The position numbers were made by a program, and so were the translations under genes. From Phycisphaerales bacterium (GTDB lineage: Bacteria; Planctomycetota; Phycisphaerae; Phycisphaerales; SM1A02), in contig SIAK01000008.1 in assembly GCA_009691805.1 (NCBI GenBank), forward strand, positions 1 through 64,000: DNA of 64,000 nt. The letters run 5' to 3'. Below the pieces are notes generated by a model. That model saw nothing but the letters and a program-made list of their open reading frames with translations, made no database searches and was not told where the DNA came from. Positions 54,396-63,040 of this stretch are shown here, one piece after another (the first letter of the stretch is position 1; each line of letters starts with the position of its first letter).

Positions 54396-56225
54396 TTGCG
54401 CGAAGTGCGTGAGGCGAAGTACATTTCGCGCGTGCGCCCATCGTTCCAGCGAGTCTGGCTTGGCATTCTTCTTCTCGTCATTGGCGTTCCGCTGCTTTAT
54501 CCCGTGTGGTTGAGTGTTTCGGCGGCGTTCGTTTCCGATGCGCCTGAAGGTGGATTCACCCTCTATCACGTCCTCTTGGTCTTTCGCGACCCTGCGTTGC
54601 GCGGCGGATTGATCAACGCATTTCTGATCGCAACGGCGACGACTTCTATCGCGCTCCTCGTCGCTCTGCCGTTGGCGAGTTTGAGTGCGAAGCGCTTGTT
54701 TCCCGCGAAGGGATTTCTGAGCGCCATCATTCTGGCGCCGCTTGTTCTGCCTCCGTTTGTCGGCGCGATCGGCATGAAGCAGTTGCTCGGTCGCGGCGGC
54801 AGCGTGAATGCACTGCTGTTTGACCTCGGCGCGATTGATGCACCGATTGATTTTCTTGGCGCGGGCGGTTTCTGGCTCGTCGTGTTGCTGGAAGCGTTCA
54901 GTCTCTACCCGATCATCTATCTGAATCTCGTCGCAGCGATCGCCAACGTTGACCCTGCGATGGAAGAGGCTGCGATCAATCTCGGCGCGAGCGCGTGGAC
55001 GCGATTTCGCCGCGTCACGCTGCCACTGATTCGCCCCGGACTTTTCGCAGGCGGAACGATCGTCTTCGTGTGGAGCTTTACGGAACTTGGCACGCCGTTG
55101 ATGCTCGAGTTCAGTCAGACGACACCTGTGCAGATTTTCAATGGCATCAAGGAGATGGAAGCATCGCGTCAGCCGTATGCGCTGACGGCGGTGCTTCTGC
55201 TTGCGACTGCGTGCACGTACTTGATCGGGAAATTCGCGCTCGGCCGCAAGGGATACGCGATGCTCGCGAAAGCATCGACAGGCGCAGGTCCCAAGAAACT
55301 AGAGGGTTGGAAGGGTTACGCAGCAGCGGGCGCGTTCGTACTCGTCGCAGGTATCGCGCTCTTGCCGCATCTCGGTGTGGTTTGCACGAGCCTTGTGCCG
55401 CACGGTTCTTGGTACGGAACGATTTTTCCGCCGACGCTTTCGATCGAACATTACGAGCACGCGCTCGAACATCCGCTTGCTTCTGGTGCGGTGAAAAACA
55501 GCCTCGCGTATGCAGGCGTTGCAACGATCATTGACGTTGTGCTCGGCGTGCTTGTCGCGCGGTTGCTCGTGCGAGGAACGGTGCGTGGTCGCGCGATTCT
55601 TGATGCGGTTGTGATGTTGCCGCTCGCTGTGCCCGGCCTCGTGCTCGCGTTTGGACTCGTGGCTGCAAGCTTGCGCTGGCCATTCAAGGGGACCGCGCCG
55701 GAGTTCCTCACGAGCGCGCTCGGCTTTCTTCCAGTTGGTTGGGTTACTTGGGTGCGCGACGCGCCGCTGGCAGCAGTTGGCGACATCCTTGGTCCCTCGC
55801 CCAATCCTGTGCCGTTTTTGATTCTCGCCTACGCGGTGCGTCGGTTGCCGTACGTCGTGCGCGCCTGCGCCGCTGGACTTGAGCAGACCTCTGTTGCGCT
55901 CGAAGAAGCCGCTGCGAATCTTGGCGCGAGTAAGTTCTACGCGATGCGACGCGTGGTGCTTCCACTCTTGGGCGCGAACATCGCTGCCGGCGCGATTCTC
56001 GCGTTCTGTTTCGCGATGCTCGAAGTTTCGGACAGTCTCATTCTTGCCACGCGCGAAGCGGACTACCCGATTACCAAGGCGATTTACACATTGAGTGAAC
56101 GGCTTGGCGATGGTCCAAACATCGCGAGCGCACTTGGCACATGGGCGATGGCATTCCTCGCGCTTGCGCTTGCGACTGCTGCGATGTTGGTAGGCAAGCG
56201 CGCGGGCGCGATCTTTAGGGGATGA
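54396..56225 (+). CDS. ABC transporter permease, FbpB-type (iron/thiamine class)
   Basis: The protein of about 600 residues has two repeats of six membrane helices. Each carries an EAA loop: EEAAINLGASAWTRFRRVTLPL (about 190) and EEAAANLGASKFYAMRRVVLPL (about 500). Such fused permeases serve ferric iron, thiamine or phosphonate importers. Neither a binding protein nor an ATPase is adjacent, so the partners are elsewhere. The frame opens at a TTG (54396); GTG at 54405 or 54432 are alternatives. The end overlaps the convergent DUF885 gene by 11 nt. Confidence 0.87.
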   Translation: MREVREAKYISRVRPSFQRVWLGILLLVIGVPLLYPVWLSVSAAFVSDAPEGGFTLYHVLLVFRDPALRGGLINAFLIATATTSIALLVALPLASLSAKRLFPAKGFLSAIILAPLVLPPFVGAIGMKQLLGRGGSVNALLFDLGAIDAPIDFLGAGGFWLVVLLEAFSLYPIIYLNLVAAIANVDPAMEEAAINLGASAWTRFRRVTLPLIRPGLFAGGTIVFVWSFTELGTPLMLEFSQTTPVQIFNGIKEMEASRQPYALTAVLLLATACTYLIGKFALGRKGYAMLAKASTGAGPKKLEGWKGYAAAGAFVLVAGIALLPHLGVVCTSLVPHGSWYGTIFPPTLSIEHYEHALEHPLASGAVKNSLAYAGVATIIDVVLGVLVARLLVRGTVRGRAILDAVVMLPLAVPGLVLAFGLVAASLRWPFKGTAPEFLTSALGFLPVGWVTWVRDAPLAAVGDILGPSPNPVPFLILAYAVRRLPYVVRACAAGLEQTSVALEEAAANLGASKFYAMRRVVLPLLGANIAAGAILAFCFAMLEVSDSLILATREADYPITKAIYTLSERLGDGPNIASALGTWAMAFLALALATAAMLVGKRAGAIFRG

Positions 56226-58038
56226 CTTGTGCTTGTAGTTTCACGCGCTCGACTTCGGACGCAATCCACGCGCGGACCGTTGCCTCTAACACATCAAGCG
56301 GCAGTGGACCATTGAGCAAGACAGCATCGTGGAAGCGGCGAATGTCAAACGCACTTCCGAGTGTTGTCTCTGCTTCCGCGCGCAACGCTCGAATACAGAG
56401 TTCGCCGATCTTGTATCCCGTCGCCTGTCCTGGCCAACCGATGTAGCGCTCGACTTCGTTTTCGATGTTGAGCGCGGAGAGCGCGGTGTGATAGGTCATG
56501 TAGGCGATCGCCTGTTCGCGCGTCCACCCAAACGCATGCAGACCCGTGTCGACAACAAGTCGCGTCGCGCGCCACATCTCATAGAGCAATCGCCCGAAGT
56601 CGTCATACGGGTCAGTGAAAAAACCCATCTCGATACCGAGTCGTTCGCAGTAGAGCGCCCAGCCTTCGACGAATGCTGTCGAGTCGAGATCCTTGCGGAA
56701 CTCGCGCGTGCCTTCGAGTTCATTCGCAAGTGAGATTTGAAAGTGATGTCCAGGCACCGCTTCATGCAGCGAAAGCGGAACGATTTCATACGTCGGCCGC
56801 ATGTCGAGGCGATAGGTGTTCGCGTAGAACCAGCCCGGTTCGCCGCGCTTCGGGCTCCCTTGTTGGTAGTACGCAGTCGTCTGAGAAGGCGCCATGAAGC
56901 GGGGAATCTCACGCACGCCGTAGGTCAGTCGCGGGCATGTGCCAAACAACTCAGGCAGATGCGGATCGACCTCCTTGCAGAAACTTCGGTAGCGCGCAAG
57001 GAGTTCTTCGGCGGTCGTGCAGTAGAAGCGCGGCGCCGTTCGCAAGTACTCGATGAACTGCGCGAATCGAGCGTCGTCGGAAAGGGACGCTCGCGGGAGG
57101 TCCGCCGCCGACCAATCCGTCTTTGCGATGACCGTCATCATTTCGCCTCGAATGCGTGCTACTTCGCGCTTGCCGATGTCATGAATCTCTTGCGCTGTGA
57201 GCGCAGTCGTCGTGAAACTTCGCAATTGAAATGCATACCAATCCGCGCCACCTTCCATGTCACTCGCCGCGGTGGTCGCACGACACATCGGCAGATAGTC
57301 CGCGATGAGAAACGCTTCGAAGAGCAGCATCGCGTCGGCGATCAGCGGAATCGTCGCTTCGATTTCTTGCGTGATGCGCGCGCGTGTCGCTGCGGGCATG
57401 GATGCAGGAAACTTCGTGAGCGGCGTGCGCAGTCGATCGAGTGCGCTCTCGCGAGCAGTGCGGATCTGTTGCGGAATCGCTTCGATCACAAGCCTGGGCG
57501 GCATTTTTCCTGCAGCCAATCCTGCGCGCAGCGTCTCTTCGAGTTGCAGCAGTTGTCCTGCGACGCAGGTCAATCGCTTCGCGTAATGCTCGAAATCAAG
57601 TTCCGTCTGCAGACGATCGAGGTCGCCCATCTGCGGAATGTCTTGATGGGGTCCGCTTCGCGCGTTGATCGGCATCATCCAGTCGCCGAAGGTGTCGCCT
57701 TCAAGCGTCATTTCAAGTTGGCGACGAAAGAGTCGATAGTCGAGTTGATCGCTCGTACTGAGCATCGCGACATCGATGGCGATGATGCGTTCAAGAAAAT
57801 CGCGCGTGGCATTGATGTCGTTGATGTGCGCGCGAGGCGAGACATCACGCAACTCGCCTGCGCGTGTGTCGTCGCCCTTGCTCATCGCGTACTCGGGACT
57901 GACTTGGCGGCGATAGGCCTCAGCATCGGCGAGCACGCTTTCAAACTGCGTGGCGGGAGGGATTTCCTGTGACGACGCGGACGTCTCGAAAGGAGCAAGT
58001 GTCAACACGAGGGGCAGGATGAGAGCACGCATGCGCAT
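56215..58038 (-). CDS. exported DUF885-family metallopeptidase-like protein
   Basis: The 607-residue protein has a signal peptide and a mostly helical body with the zinc motif HEAVPGHHFQ. The second metal-ligand region is FVEGWALYCERLGIEMGFFTDPYDDFGRL. DUF885 proteins are thought to be zinc carboxypeptidase-like enzymes. The family length is about 600. It converges with the permease gene. Confidence 0.88.
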   Translation of the reverse strand: MRMRALILPLVLTLAPFETSASSQEIPPATQFESVLADAEAYRRQVSPEYAMSKGDDTRAGELRDVSPRAHINDINATRDFLERIIAIDVAMLSTSDQLDYRLFRRQLEMTLEGDTFGDWMMPINARSGPHQDIPQMGDLDRLQTELDFEHYAKRLTCVAGQLLQLEETLRAGLAAGKMPPRLVIEAIPQQIRTARESALDRLRTPLTKFPASMPAATRARITQEIEATIPLIADAMLLFEAFLIADYLPMCRATTAASDMEGGADWYAFQLRSFTTTALTAQEIHDIGKREVARIRGEMMTVIAKTDWSAADLPRASLSDDARFAQFIEYLRTAPRFYCTTAEELLARYRSFCKEVDPHLPELFGTCPRLTYGVREIPRFMAPSQTTAYYQQGSPKRGEPGWFYANTYRLDMRPTYEIVPLSLHEAVPGHHFQISLANELEGTREFRKDLDSTAFVEGWALYCERLGIEMGFFTDPYDDFGRLLYEMWRATRLVVDTGLHAFGWTREQAIAYMTYHTALSALNIENEVERYIGWPGQATGYKIGELCIRALRAEAETTLGSAFDIRRFHDAVLLNGPLPLDVLEATVRAWIASEVERVKLQAQVIP

Positions 58039-58161
58039 GATCGGAAGGCTACCCGTAGTGACGCGAGGCTCGTGTTTGAGCGAAAACTGCAGAACAATTC
58101 TTTCCAGATTGGCGTCACACGAGGTAAGCTGCTGTACGATTGCTTCAGAACCAAGAGAAAG

Positions 58162-58995
58162 ATGACTATGCGCTCACGAAACAGTATTGCGTCGCTCACT
58201 GTGATGACGGCACTCGGCTGCACTTCCGCATCGATCGCCGATGTCGCGGCCCACATCACAAGTCCAACCGGCGCGTCGGTCACGATTACCGCCACCCTCT
58301 CTATCACCACGGCGCTCGGCACAAGTTCCGACAGTGACACGAAGGTCGTGCTGACTTCGGGAAATGCGCAGACGACGTGCGGACCGAACGCGCCTCCTTT
58401 CAACACGATCTCGATGACGGAACTTTTGCTCGATCCCGCGAATGTCTCCTTCCATTTCGATCTCTACTGCTTCCCGTTCATCGGATGTCAACCTCTTGAT
58501 GTCTTGTTGACGGATTTTTCGATGTTGCAGATTGGAACGTGCACTTCGCCGATCATCAACTCTGTTTGCAATTGTCCGAACATGGAGATGTTGTTGATTG
58601 GAAATTACGCAACGACAGGAGTGGCGACGGCGTCGGGCGCGCTCAATGGAACCGTCAGTTCGGGTGTCGGAGCGCGCGTGCAAGCACTCGCGAAGCAAAC
58701 GCTGCGCCTCGATCAACTCGCGGTCGCGCCGATGATGGTGATTCCTGATCCGGCACAACTTCCAGCTGGCGTCACCGCGATGACGATCACGATTACACCT
58801 GTGATGGGTGCGTTCTCGATGAGTGGGCATTATGTTGGCGTGAATCCCAATGACCTCAATGGCGATGGATGGGTCGACGCCGCCGACTTGGCAATCCTTC
58901 TGAGTCAGTGGGGCGGCGCAGGCAGCGCGGACTTCGACGCGAACGGTGTCGTCGGCGCCAACGATCTCGCGAGCCTCTTAAACGCCTGGAGTTGA
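58162..58995 (+). CDS. exported hypothetical protein with C-terminal dockerin-like module
   Basis: The ATG at 58162 gives 277 residues with a signal peptide (SLTVMTALGCTSASIADVAA). A beta-rich body rich in Thr/Ser and Ala follows, with CFPFIGCQPLDVLLTDFSML and NSVCNCPNMEMLLIG, no family recognised. The C-terminus is NDLNGDGWVDAADLAILLSQW and ADFDANGVVGANDLASLLNAW. Strong hairpins follow. The frame is open back to 58072. Confidence 0.78.
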   Translation: MTMRSRNSIASLTVMTALGCTSASIADVAAHITSPTGASVTITATLSITTALGTSSDSDTKVVLTSGNAQTTCGPNAPPFNTISMTELLLDPANVSFHFDLYCFPFIGCQPLDVLLTDFSMLQIGTCTSPIINSVCNCPNMEMLLIGNYATTGVATASGALNGTVSSGVGARVQALAKQTLRLDQLAVAPMMVIPDPAQLPAGVTAMTITITPVMGAFSMSGHYVGVNPNDLNGDGWVDAADLAILLSQWGGAGSADFDANGVVGANDLASLLNAWS

Positions 58996-59022
58996 GCGGC
59001 ATAGTTGAGCGCTCACGCAGGT

Positions 59023-59043
59023 TTTTGGCCGCAACGGCCAAAA
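59023..59043 (+). terminator. first hairpin after the exported protein gene
   Basis: TTTTGGCCG and CGGCCAAAA form a perfect 9-bp stem with a 3-nt loop. It lies 28 nt after the stop. The A/T ends of the arms could give termination on either strand. Confidence 0.6.
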
Positions 59044-59062
59044 CGCTGCATTCGCTTTCGAC

Positions 59063-59098
59063 TCAGGCGCTGCGATGCATCGCAGACGCCTGAATTTT
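59063..59098 (+). terminator. second hairpin, intrinsic terminator
   Basis: TCAGGCG-CTGCGAT and ATCGCAG-CGCCTGA form a 14-bp stem with one bulged A, followed by ATTTTC. Together with the hairpin 20 nt upstream it makes a tandem terminator. Confidence 0.65.
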
Positions 59099-59189
59099 CG
59101 CGTGTCGTTGCGCGTAATCTGCACATGTTCTTGCGGGCACTGCCGTTGCAGTGGTTTCTCTTTTGGAAACCGCCGATAGGATGGGACTT

Positions 59190-59657
59190 ATGCAGCCTAC
59201 CGAGCAAGAGACCGAGCAGGGATATGTGCCTCCGACCGTGACACAGTTCAGTGTGTTCCTCGACAACCGTGTGGGAAAACTTCTTGAAGTGCTCGAGTCG
59301 ATTGATGCATCGAACATTGCGGAGGTGCGCGGACTCTCGATCATCGATAGTTCCGACTACGCGGTCGTGCGATTCATTTTTAACAACTCCGACGCTGCGC
59401 GCGTGGTGCTTGACGGACATGATTGCGCGTATTGCCAGACACCGGTGCTCGTCGTTGAACTTGTGGAGGCGCAGACGCTGGCCTCCGTCTGCCGACATTT
59501 GCTCCGCGCGGAAATCAACATCCGCTTCAGTTACTCGCTGATTCCTGCACGCACAGGTGCGTCGGTGTTCGTGATTTGCACGGATGATCCAACCTTCGCA
59601 GGGCAAGTCATGCGTCGCAAGGGCTGTCGCGTCTTGGGCGAAGCCGATCTCGCCTAA
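59190..59657 (+). CDS. ACT-domain protein
   Basis: The protein of 155 residues has an N-terminal ACT domain (VTQFSVFLDNRVGKLLEVLESIDASNIAEVRGLSIIDSSDYAVVRFIFN). A second, similar beta-alpha unit follows (LVVELVEAQTLASVCRHLLRAEINIRFSYSLIPARTGASVFVICTDD). Tandem ACT proteins bind amino acids and often regulate enzymes or act as sensors. No enzyme gene is adjacent. The ATG at 59190 has AGGA 8 nt upstream; 59181 is an alternative start. Confidence 0.85.
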   Translation: MQPTEQETEQGYVPPTVTQFSVFLDNRVGKLLEVLESIDASNIAEVRGLSIIDSSDYAVVRFIFNNSDAARVVLDGHDCAYCQTPVLVVELVEAQTLASVCRHLLRAEINIRFSYSLIPARTGASVFVICTDDPTFAGQVMRRKGCRVLGEADLA

Positions 59658-59798
59658 CTTCAGGCGCCTCGTTGAGCGCGCGCACGAACTCTGCCGCGAA
59701 GCGCGGGCACATTCCATCGCGCGCTTTCGACTTCGCCTCGCCGAGTGCATCGGCGTGCAGCGGAAACTGGGAGCGTGCTGCTTGCGTGCTTGGGCGAC

Positions 59799-61175
59799 TC
59801 AACGCACCGCTGGCAAGAGTGCGCCTGTGTTCGCGCCGCTCTTCGCAGGCGTTGCGTCGGTCTTCATGCCCCACGCGTGCGGGTGATCGTAAAGCGCAGG
59901 TTGCGTATCCGGTAGGCGCGTCGCCTTGTATTCATGCTCGTTGCGTCGCAGCACGTTCACTTGCAAGATTGAATCTTCCGAGGTGAGCATGCGGGCGGCG
60001 TCGAGTCCGTCGACAACGCTTCCAAAGACTGTGAATCCGCCGTTGAGATATTCGGCGGGACCAAACACGATGTAAAACTGACTTCCACAAGTGAGCGGTG
60101 CCGCGCCTTTCTCACTGGCCGATCGTTTCGCTAGAGCGATCGATCCTGTGAAGTGACCGCGTCGATCTTCACGCGTACATTCATCGACGGTCAACCAACC
60201 GCCAGAACCTGTGCCCACAGGCGAAGTCGAAACATCCGCGCCTTCCTTGGATTGTGGATCTCCGCCTTGCACGCCCCATCCGCGCTGCGGCCGATGAAAC
60301 TTCGTTCCCGTATAGGTTCCAAGATCAACGTGTTCGATGAAGTGCGCGACGGTGTTTGGTGCTTCTCGCTCGAAGAGCTTGAGCGTGATCGGTCCCTTCG
60401 TTGTGAGTATCTCCACGACGGCAAGATCGTCTTTCGCAACATCGCGTCCCTGCGCCATGCTCTCTTTCGTGAACTCACCGTAAAGCACTTGGATGCGACT
60501 AGAGAGTCCGTTGATGCGCGCCTGCTGCGCCCCTGTTCGAATCGGAACTGGAGGTGCGGTGTTCAACGCGCCCTGTGCATCGTTGAATTTTCCGATGCCC
60601 ATGAGCGCTTCCGCAACGCAAATCTGCGCATCGACGGCAATCGCAGGCTCCCACGTTTTTCCATAGAGCAGATCGACAGCCTTCTGCCAGCGAGCTGCGT
60701 CCGTGCATCGCTGCGCCCAACGAACGCGCACGACTTGATTCGCGGGAAGGAGTTCGAGGAGCGCACCGTACGCGGCGTCCATCGCGGGCTCGTCGTTCAA
60801 CCATGTCGCGCATTGCGCACGAAGCGCGAGGAGTTTGCCGCGCTGGTCGGTTGCGAGTGATGCGTTCGCGAGTTCCGTATCCAGCGCCGTGGCGACCGTC
60901 GTGACCTGCGCGCGTATTGCTGCATCCATGCCTCCGCGACGTTGCATCACACTTGAGAGTGCAGTGAATGCCTCCGCTGCAGGACTACCAGTCACGGCGC
61001 TTTGCGGCGCGGTGCGCGGAGCTTTCGGTGCGACAGGACCAGGCACGGGAATCGTCGGCATCGTTTGACGCACTGTGTTCGGAGTGGTCGGCGGCGTCGA
61101 CGGTGCTTGCGCGATGAGGGTTGATGCGATGAACGTCGTCGCGGTGATGAAAATGTGAAGGTGGCGAAGTTCCAT
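59799..61175 (-). CDS. exported cyclophilin with N-terminal helical repeat region
   Basis: The 458-residue protein has a signal peptide and a Pro/Thr-rich linker. A helical repeat-like region follows (AEAFTALSSVMQRRGGMDAAIRAQ, TWLNDEPAMDAAYGALLELLP, RWQKAVDLLYGKTWEPAIAVDAQICVAEALMGIGKFNDAQGAL). The cyclophilin domain has TTKGPITLKLFEREAPNTVAHFIEHVDLGTYTGTKFHR, VQGGDPQSKEG and SQFYIVFGPAEYLNGGFTVFGSVVDGLDAARML. Its cyclophilin part is C-terminal, unlike the one at 43157. Periplasmic proline isomerase. Confidence 0.9.
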   Translation of the reverse strand: MELRHLHIFITATTFIASTLIAQAPSTPPTTPNTVRQTMPTIPVPGPVAPKAPRTAPQSAVTGSPAAEAFTALSSVMQRRGGMDAAIRAQVTTVATALDTELANASLATDQRGKLLALRAQCATWLNDEPAMDAAYGALLELLPANQVVRVRWAQRCTDAARWQKAVDLLYGKTWEPAIAVDAQICVAEALMGIGKFNDAQGALNTAPPVPIRTGAQQARINGLSSRIQVLYGEFTKESMAQGRDVAKDDLAVVEILTTKGPITLKLFEREAPNTVAHFIEHVDLGTYTGTKFHRPQRGWGVQGGDPQSKEGADVSTSPVGTGSGGWLTVDECTREDRRGHFTGSIALAKRSASEKGAAPLTCGSQFYIVFGPAEYLNGGFTVFGSVVDGLDAARMLTSEDSILQVNVLRRNEHEYKATRLPDTQPALYDHPHAWGMKTDATPAKSGANTGALLPAVR

Positions 61176-61258
61176 GGCGGGGGAATATCCTGCTTCAAGG
61201 CGAGAATCGTGAACTCATTCTTCGGTTCAGCGAGCGGTTTGGCTTGTGGGGCATCTCT

Positions 61259-62062
61259 TTAGAATTGCGTGGCGGGGTAGATCGCGCTGGTCTTCGGCGT
61301 TTCATGTACGCGAACGCAACGCGCTTGCAGGCCGGCGTTCGCAAGCGCAGCTTCGAGATACTCGAAACAGATCTTTGCGATGTTTTCGACGGAGGGATTC
61401 AACTTCGCAAACTCAGGGCAATCAAGATTCAGATGACGGTGGTCGAACCTACGCATGATTTCGTTTTCAACTGCGGCATCCACAGCGTCGAAGGCACCCG
61501 TGCTGCCCATTGGCACAGCGCAACGCACCTCAATGCGATAGTTGTGCCCATGCCCGTTGGGGTTGTTGCACTTCCCGAAAATGCGACGATTCTCTTCATC
61601 GCTGCGATCCGCGCAGTGCAATCGGTGTGACGCGGCAAACTCATACGAGGCGGTAATCTCAATCGTGGGTTGCGGCATGGGTGTGCACAGTGGCGAATGC
61701 GGTCGTGTCTCGGTGAGCAAGCATTGGATGCGCTTTGTGGGAGAGAGATCAAGCGCTATCGAATGGAGTCGAATGTGTTTTTCGCTCTCAAGGCTATGGG
61801 CGAGCGCGTTCGCGGCGGTTGGAAGCGTGTGGAAGATCGAGCGGTGTTGGGCGGAACTTGCCGCAAGCATCGGCGCAACTGTTTCAAAGACAGCGCGATC
61901 AATCTGACTGATATCGAGGATGTAGCCTGTTTGCGCATCAGGACTGCCGTGAACGGTAGTTTCAAGTTCAATCCAGGTTTCAAGTAGATCGCATGCAGGG
62001 GAACTGCCCTCGGATGGAGCCATTTCGTGAAGAAAAAACTTGGTGACACGGGTCAGAAACAT
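61259..62062 (-). CDS. tandem-domain 6-pyruvoyl-tetrahydropterin synthase / QueD-like protein
   Basis: The ATG at 62062 gives 267 residues. Residues up to about 120 form a PTPS-like T-fold half (VTKFFLHEMAPSE, TGYILDISQIDRAVFE) without zinc histidines. The second half is a full PTPS domain with FAASHRLHCADRSDEENRRIFGKCNNPNGHGHNYRIEV and FDHRHLNLD, giving the zinc His triad and catalytic Cys. The enzyme makes 6-carboxytetrahydropterin for queuosine or a related pterin. TTG at 62068 is an alternative start. Confidence 0.86.
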   Translation of the reverse strand: MFLTRVTKFFLHEMAPSEGSSPACDLLETWIELETTVHGSPDAQTGYILDISQIDRAVFETVAPMLAASSAQHRSIFHTLPTAANALAHSLESEKHIRLHSIALDLSPTKRIQCLLTETRPHSPLCTPMPQPTIEITASYEFAASHRLHCADRSDEENRRIFGKCNNPNGHGHNYRIEVRCAVPMGSTGAFDAVDAAVENEIMRRFDHRHLNLDCPEFAKLNPSVENIAKICFEYLEAALANAGLQARCVRVHETPKTSAIYPATQF

Positions 62063-62177
62063 GAGCAAGGAACCCTACGGGAAGACGGCGCGGAGGATGC
62101 GAACGGCAGTGGCAATCTGTATAGGACTCGGCGCTGAGAATTTCACTAGAACGTCCACATTGTTCGAGTGCACCACT

Positions 62178-62205
62178 TGATCAGGTCGAAACAGATGATA
62201 CTTTC
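62178..62205 (+). promoter_or_regulatory. candidate promoter of a short transcript
   Basis: TTGATC at 62178-62183 and TACTTT at 62200-62205, 16 nt apart, with TG one base before the -10 element, resemble a housekeeping promoter with extended -10. Predicted transcription start is near 62212, at the foot of a GGGGCA/TGCCCC hairpin. Confidence 0.45.
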
Positions 62206-62211
62206 TGAGCA

Positions 62212-62299
62212 TGGGGCAGTTGCCCCAGTTTGGTGAGCGTTTCATTTGCCCCCGGAAGGGCCTTAGTCTGAGCGAAAGCTCGACTGGGGCCTTTTTTTT
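62212..62299 (+). ncRNA. candidate short RNA or attenuator leader
   Basis: A unit of about 88 nt starts at the promoter above. The first hairpin (62213-62228) is a 7-bp stem TGGGGCA/TGCCCCA. A single-stranded stretch then includes a second TGCCCC copy at about 62248, and the terminator hairpin follows. The second TGCCCC could pair with the first GGGGCA, and its C-run with the G-run of the terminator, so alternative folds exist. No known riboswitch was recognised. It ends 40 nt before the YdjY-like lipoprotein gene. Purely structural evidence. Confidence 0.4.
62259..62299 (+). terminator. strong intrinsic terminator with GAAA loop
   Basis: A stem of about 14 bp (GGCCTTAGTC, bulged T, GAGC, loop GAAA, then GCTC, GACTGGGGCC, with two G-T pairs) is followed by eight T residues. 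It is one of the best terminators in the window and lies between a minus-strand gene and a plus-strand gene, so it must end some plus-strand transcript starting after 62068. Positions could be off by one. Confidence 0.85.
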
Positions 62300-62338
62300 A
62301 TGTGCGGCGTGCGGTTAGTGTGCGGTCGTGCGTTTTTT

Positions 62339-63040
62339 ATGATGAACATGCTTCGACTCTATGCCTCTGCCATTGCATCCACACTTCTGATTGGATGTGC
62401 GACGGCGCCGCGCCATGCCGGGCTCGCTGACTTCGCGCAAGGCTTGCGAGTGGATCGAAGTGCGAAGTGTGTGGAGGTTGATGCGGAAATCGCGATCGAT
62501 GTCGGTGTGCTCGAAGCGGCAGCGTGCTTGCACAAGACGCGCGAGCATGAATCACTCGTCGTGGTGCGGGCGCTTCCGAGCGCGTTGCACGCCGCGATGT
62601 TGCTCGCAGGATTCGAACCAGGCAAACCTGGGGTGTGGAGTGAATTGTTTCTTCCATCACGCGCGTTTGATCGATTGGAGTTGAAGCCACCCAGCGGCGC
62701 GCTGCTCGCGATCGATGTGCGACTCGCGGATGGAACGCTTGTGCCGCTGTCGTCATGGATTCGTTCGACAGACGGCGCGCGCGCATTTCCACTGCACCCA
62801 TGGGTCTTCGCGGGATCCGTCTTTGCGCCAAATCCAAAGTCGTGGAAGGAACCAGGCGAACACTACGTCGCCGACTACACGGGACAGATCATCGGTATCG
62901 TCACCTTCGGCGATGAGGTGATTGCGTTCGACGAAGTGCTTCCCGATCGCGTTGCATTCGCCGAGCCGGACTGGGAAGTGGACTCCACGAAGATTCCACC
63001 GCCAGGAACACCTGTGATTCTCGTGATTCGCGCGCGTTAG
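62339..63040 (+). CDS. YdjY-like lipoprotein
   Basis: The ATG at 62339 (a frame-open extension to 62300 abuts the terminator T-run and is rejected) gives 233 residues with a lipobox STLLIGC. The domain QGLRVDRSAKCVEVDAEIAIDVGVLEAAACLHKTREHESLVVVRALPSALHAAMLLAGFEPGKPG is typical of YdjY-like proteins, here followed by PLSSWIRSTDGARAFPLHPWVFAGSVF and YTGQIIGIVTFGDEVIAF. YdjY-type proteins are exported; function unknown. The 3' end overlaps ruvC by 4 nt (convergent). Confidence 0.78.
   Translation: MMNMLRLYASAIASTLLIGCATAPRHAGLADFAQGLRVDRSAKCVEVDAEIAIDVGVLEAAACLHKTREHESLVVVRALPSALHAAMLLAGFEPGKPGVWSELFLPSRAFDRLELKPPSGALLAIDVRLADGTLVPLSSWIRSTDGARAFPLHPWVFAGSVFAPNPKSWKEPGEHYVADYTGQIIGIVTFGDEVIAFDEVLPDRVAFAEPDWEVDSTKIPPPGTPVILVIRAR

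Noticed and set aside
62600-62625. GGATTCGAACCAGGC resembling a tRNA T-arm
   Set aside because: It lies within the lipoprotein coding sequence and no acceptor or anticodon arm can be built around it.
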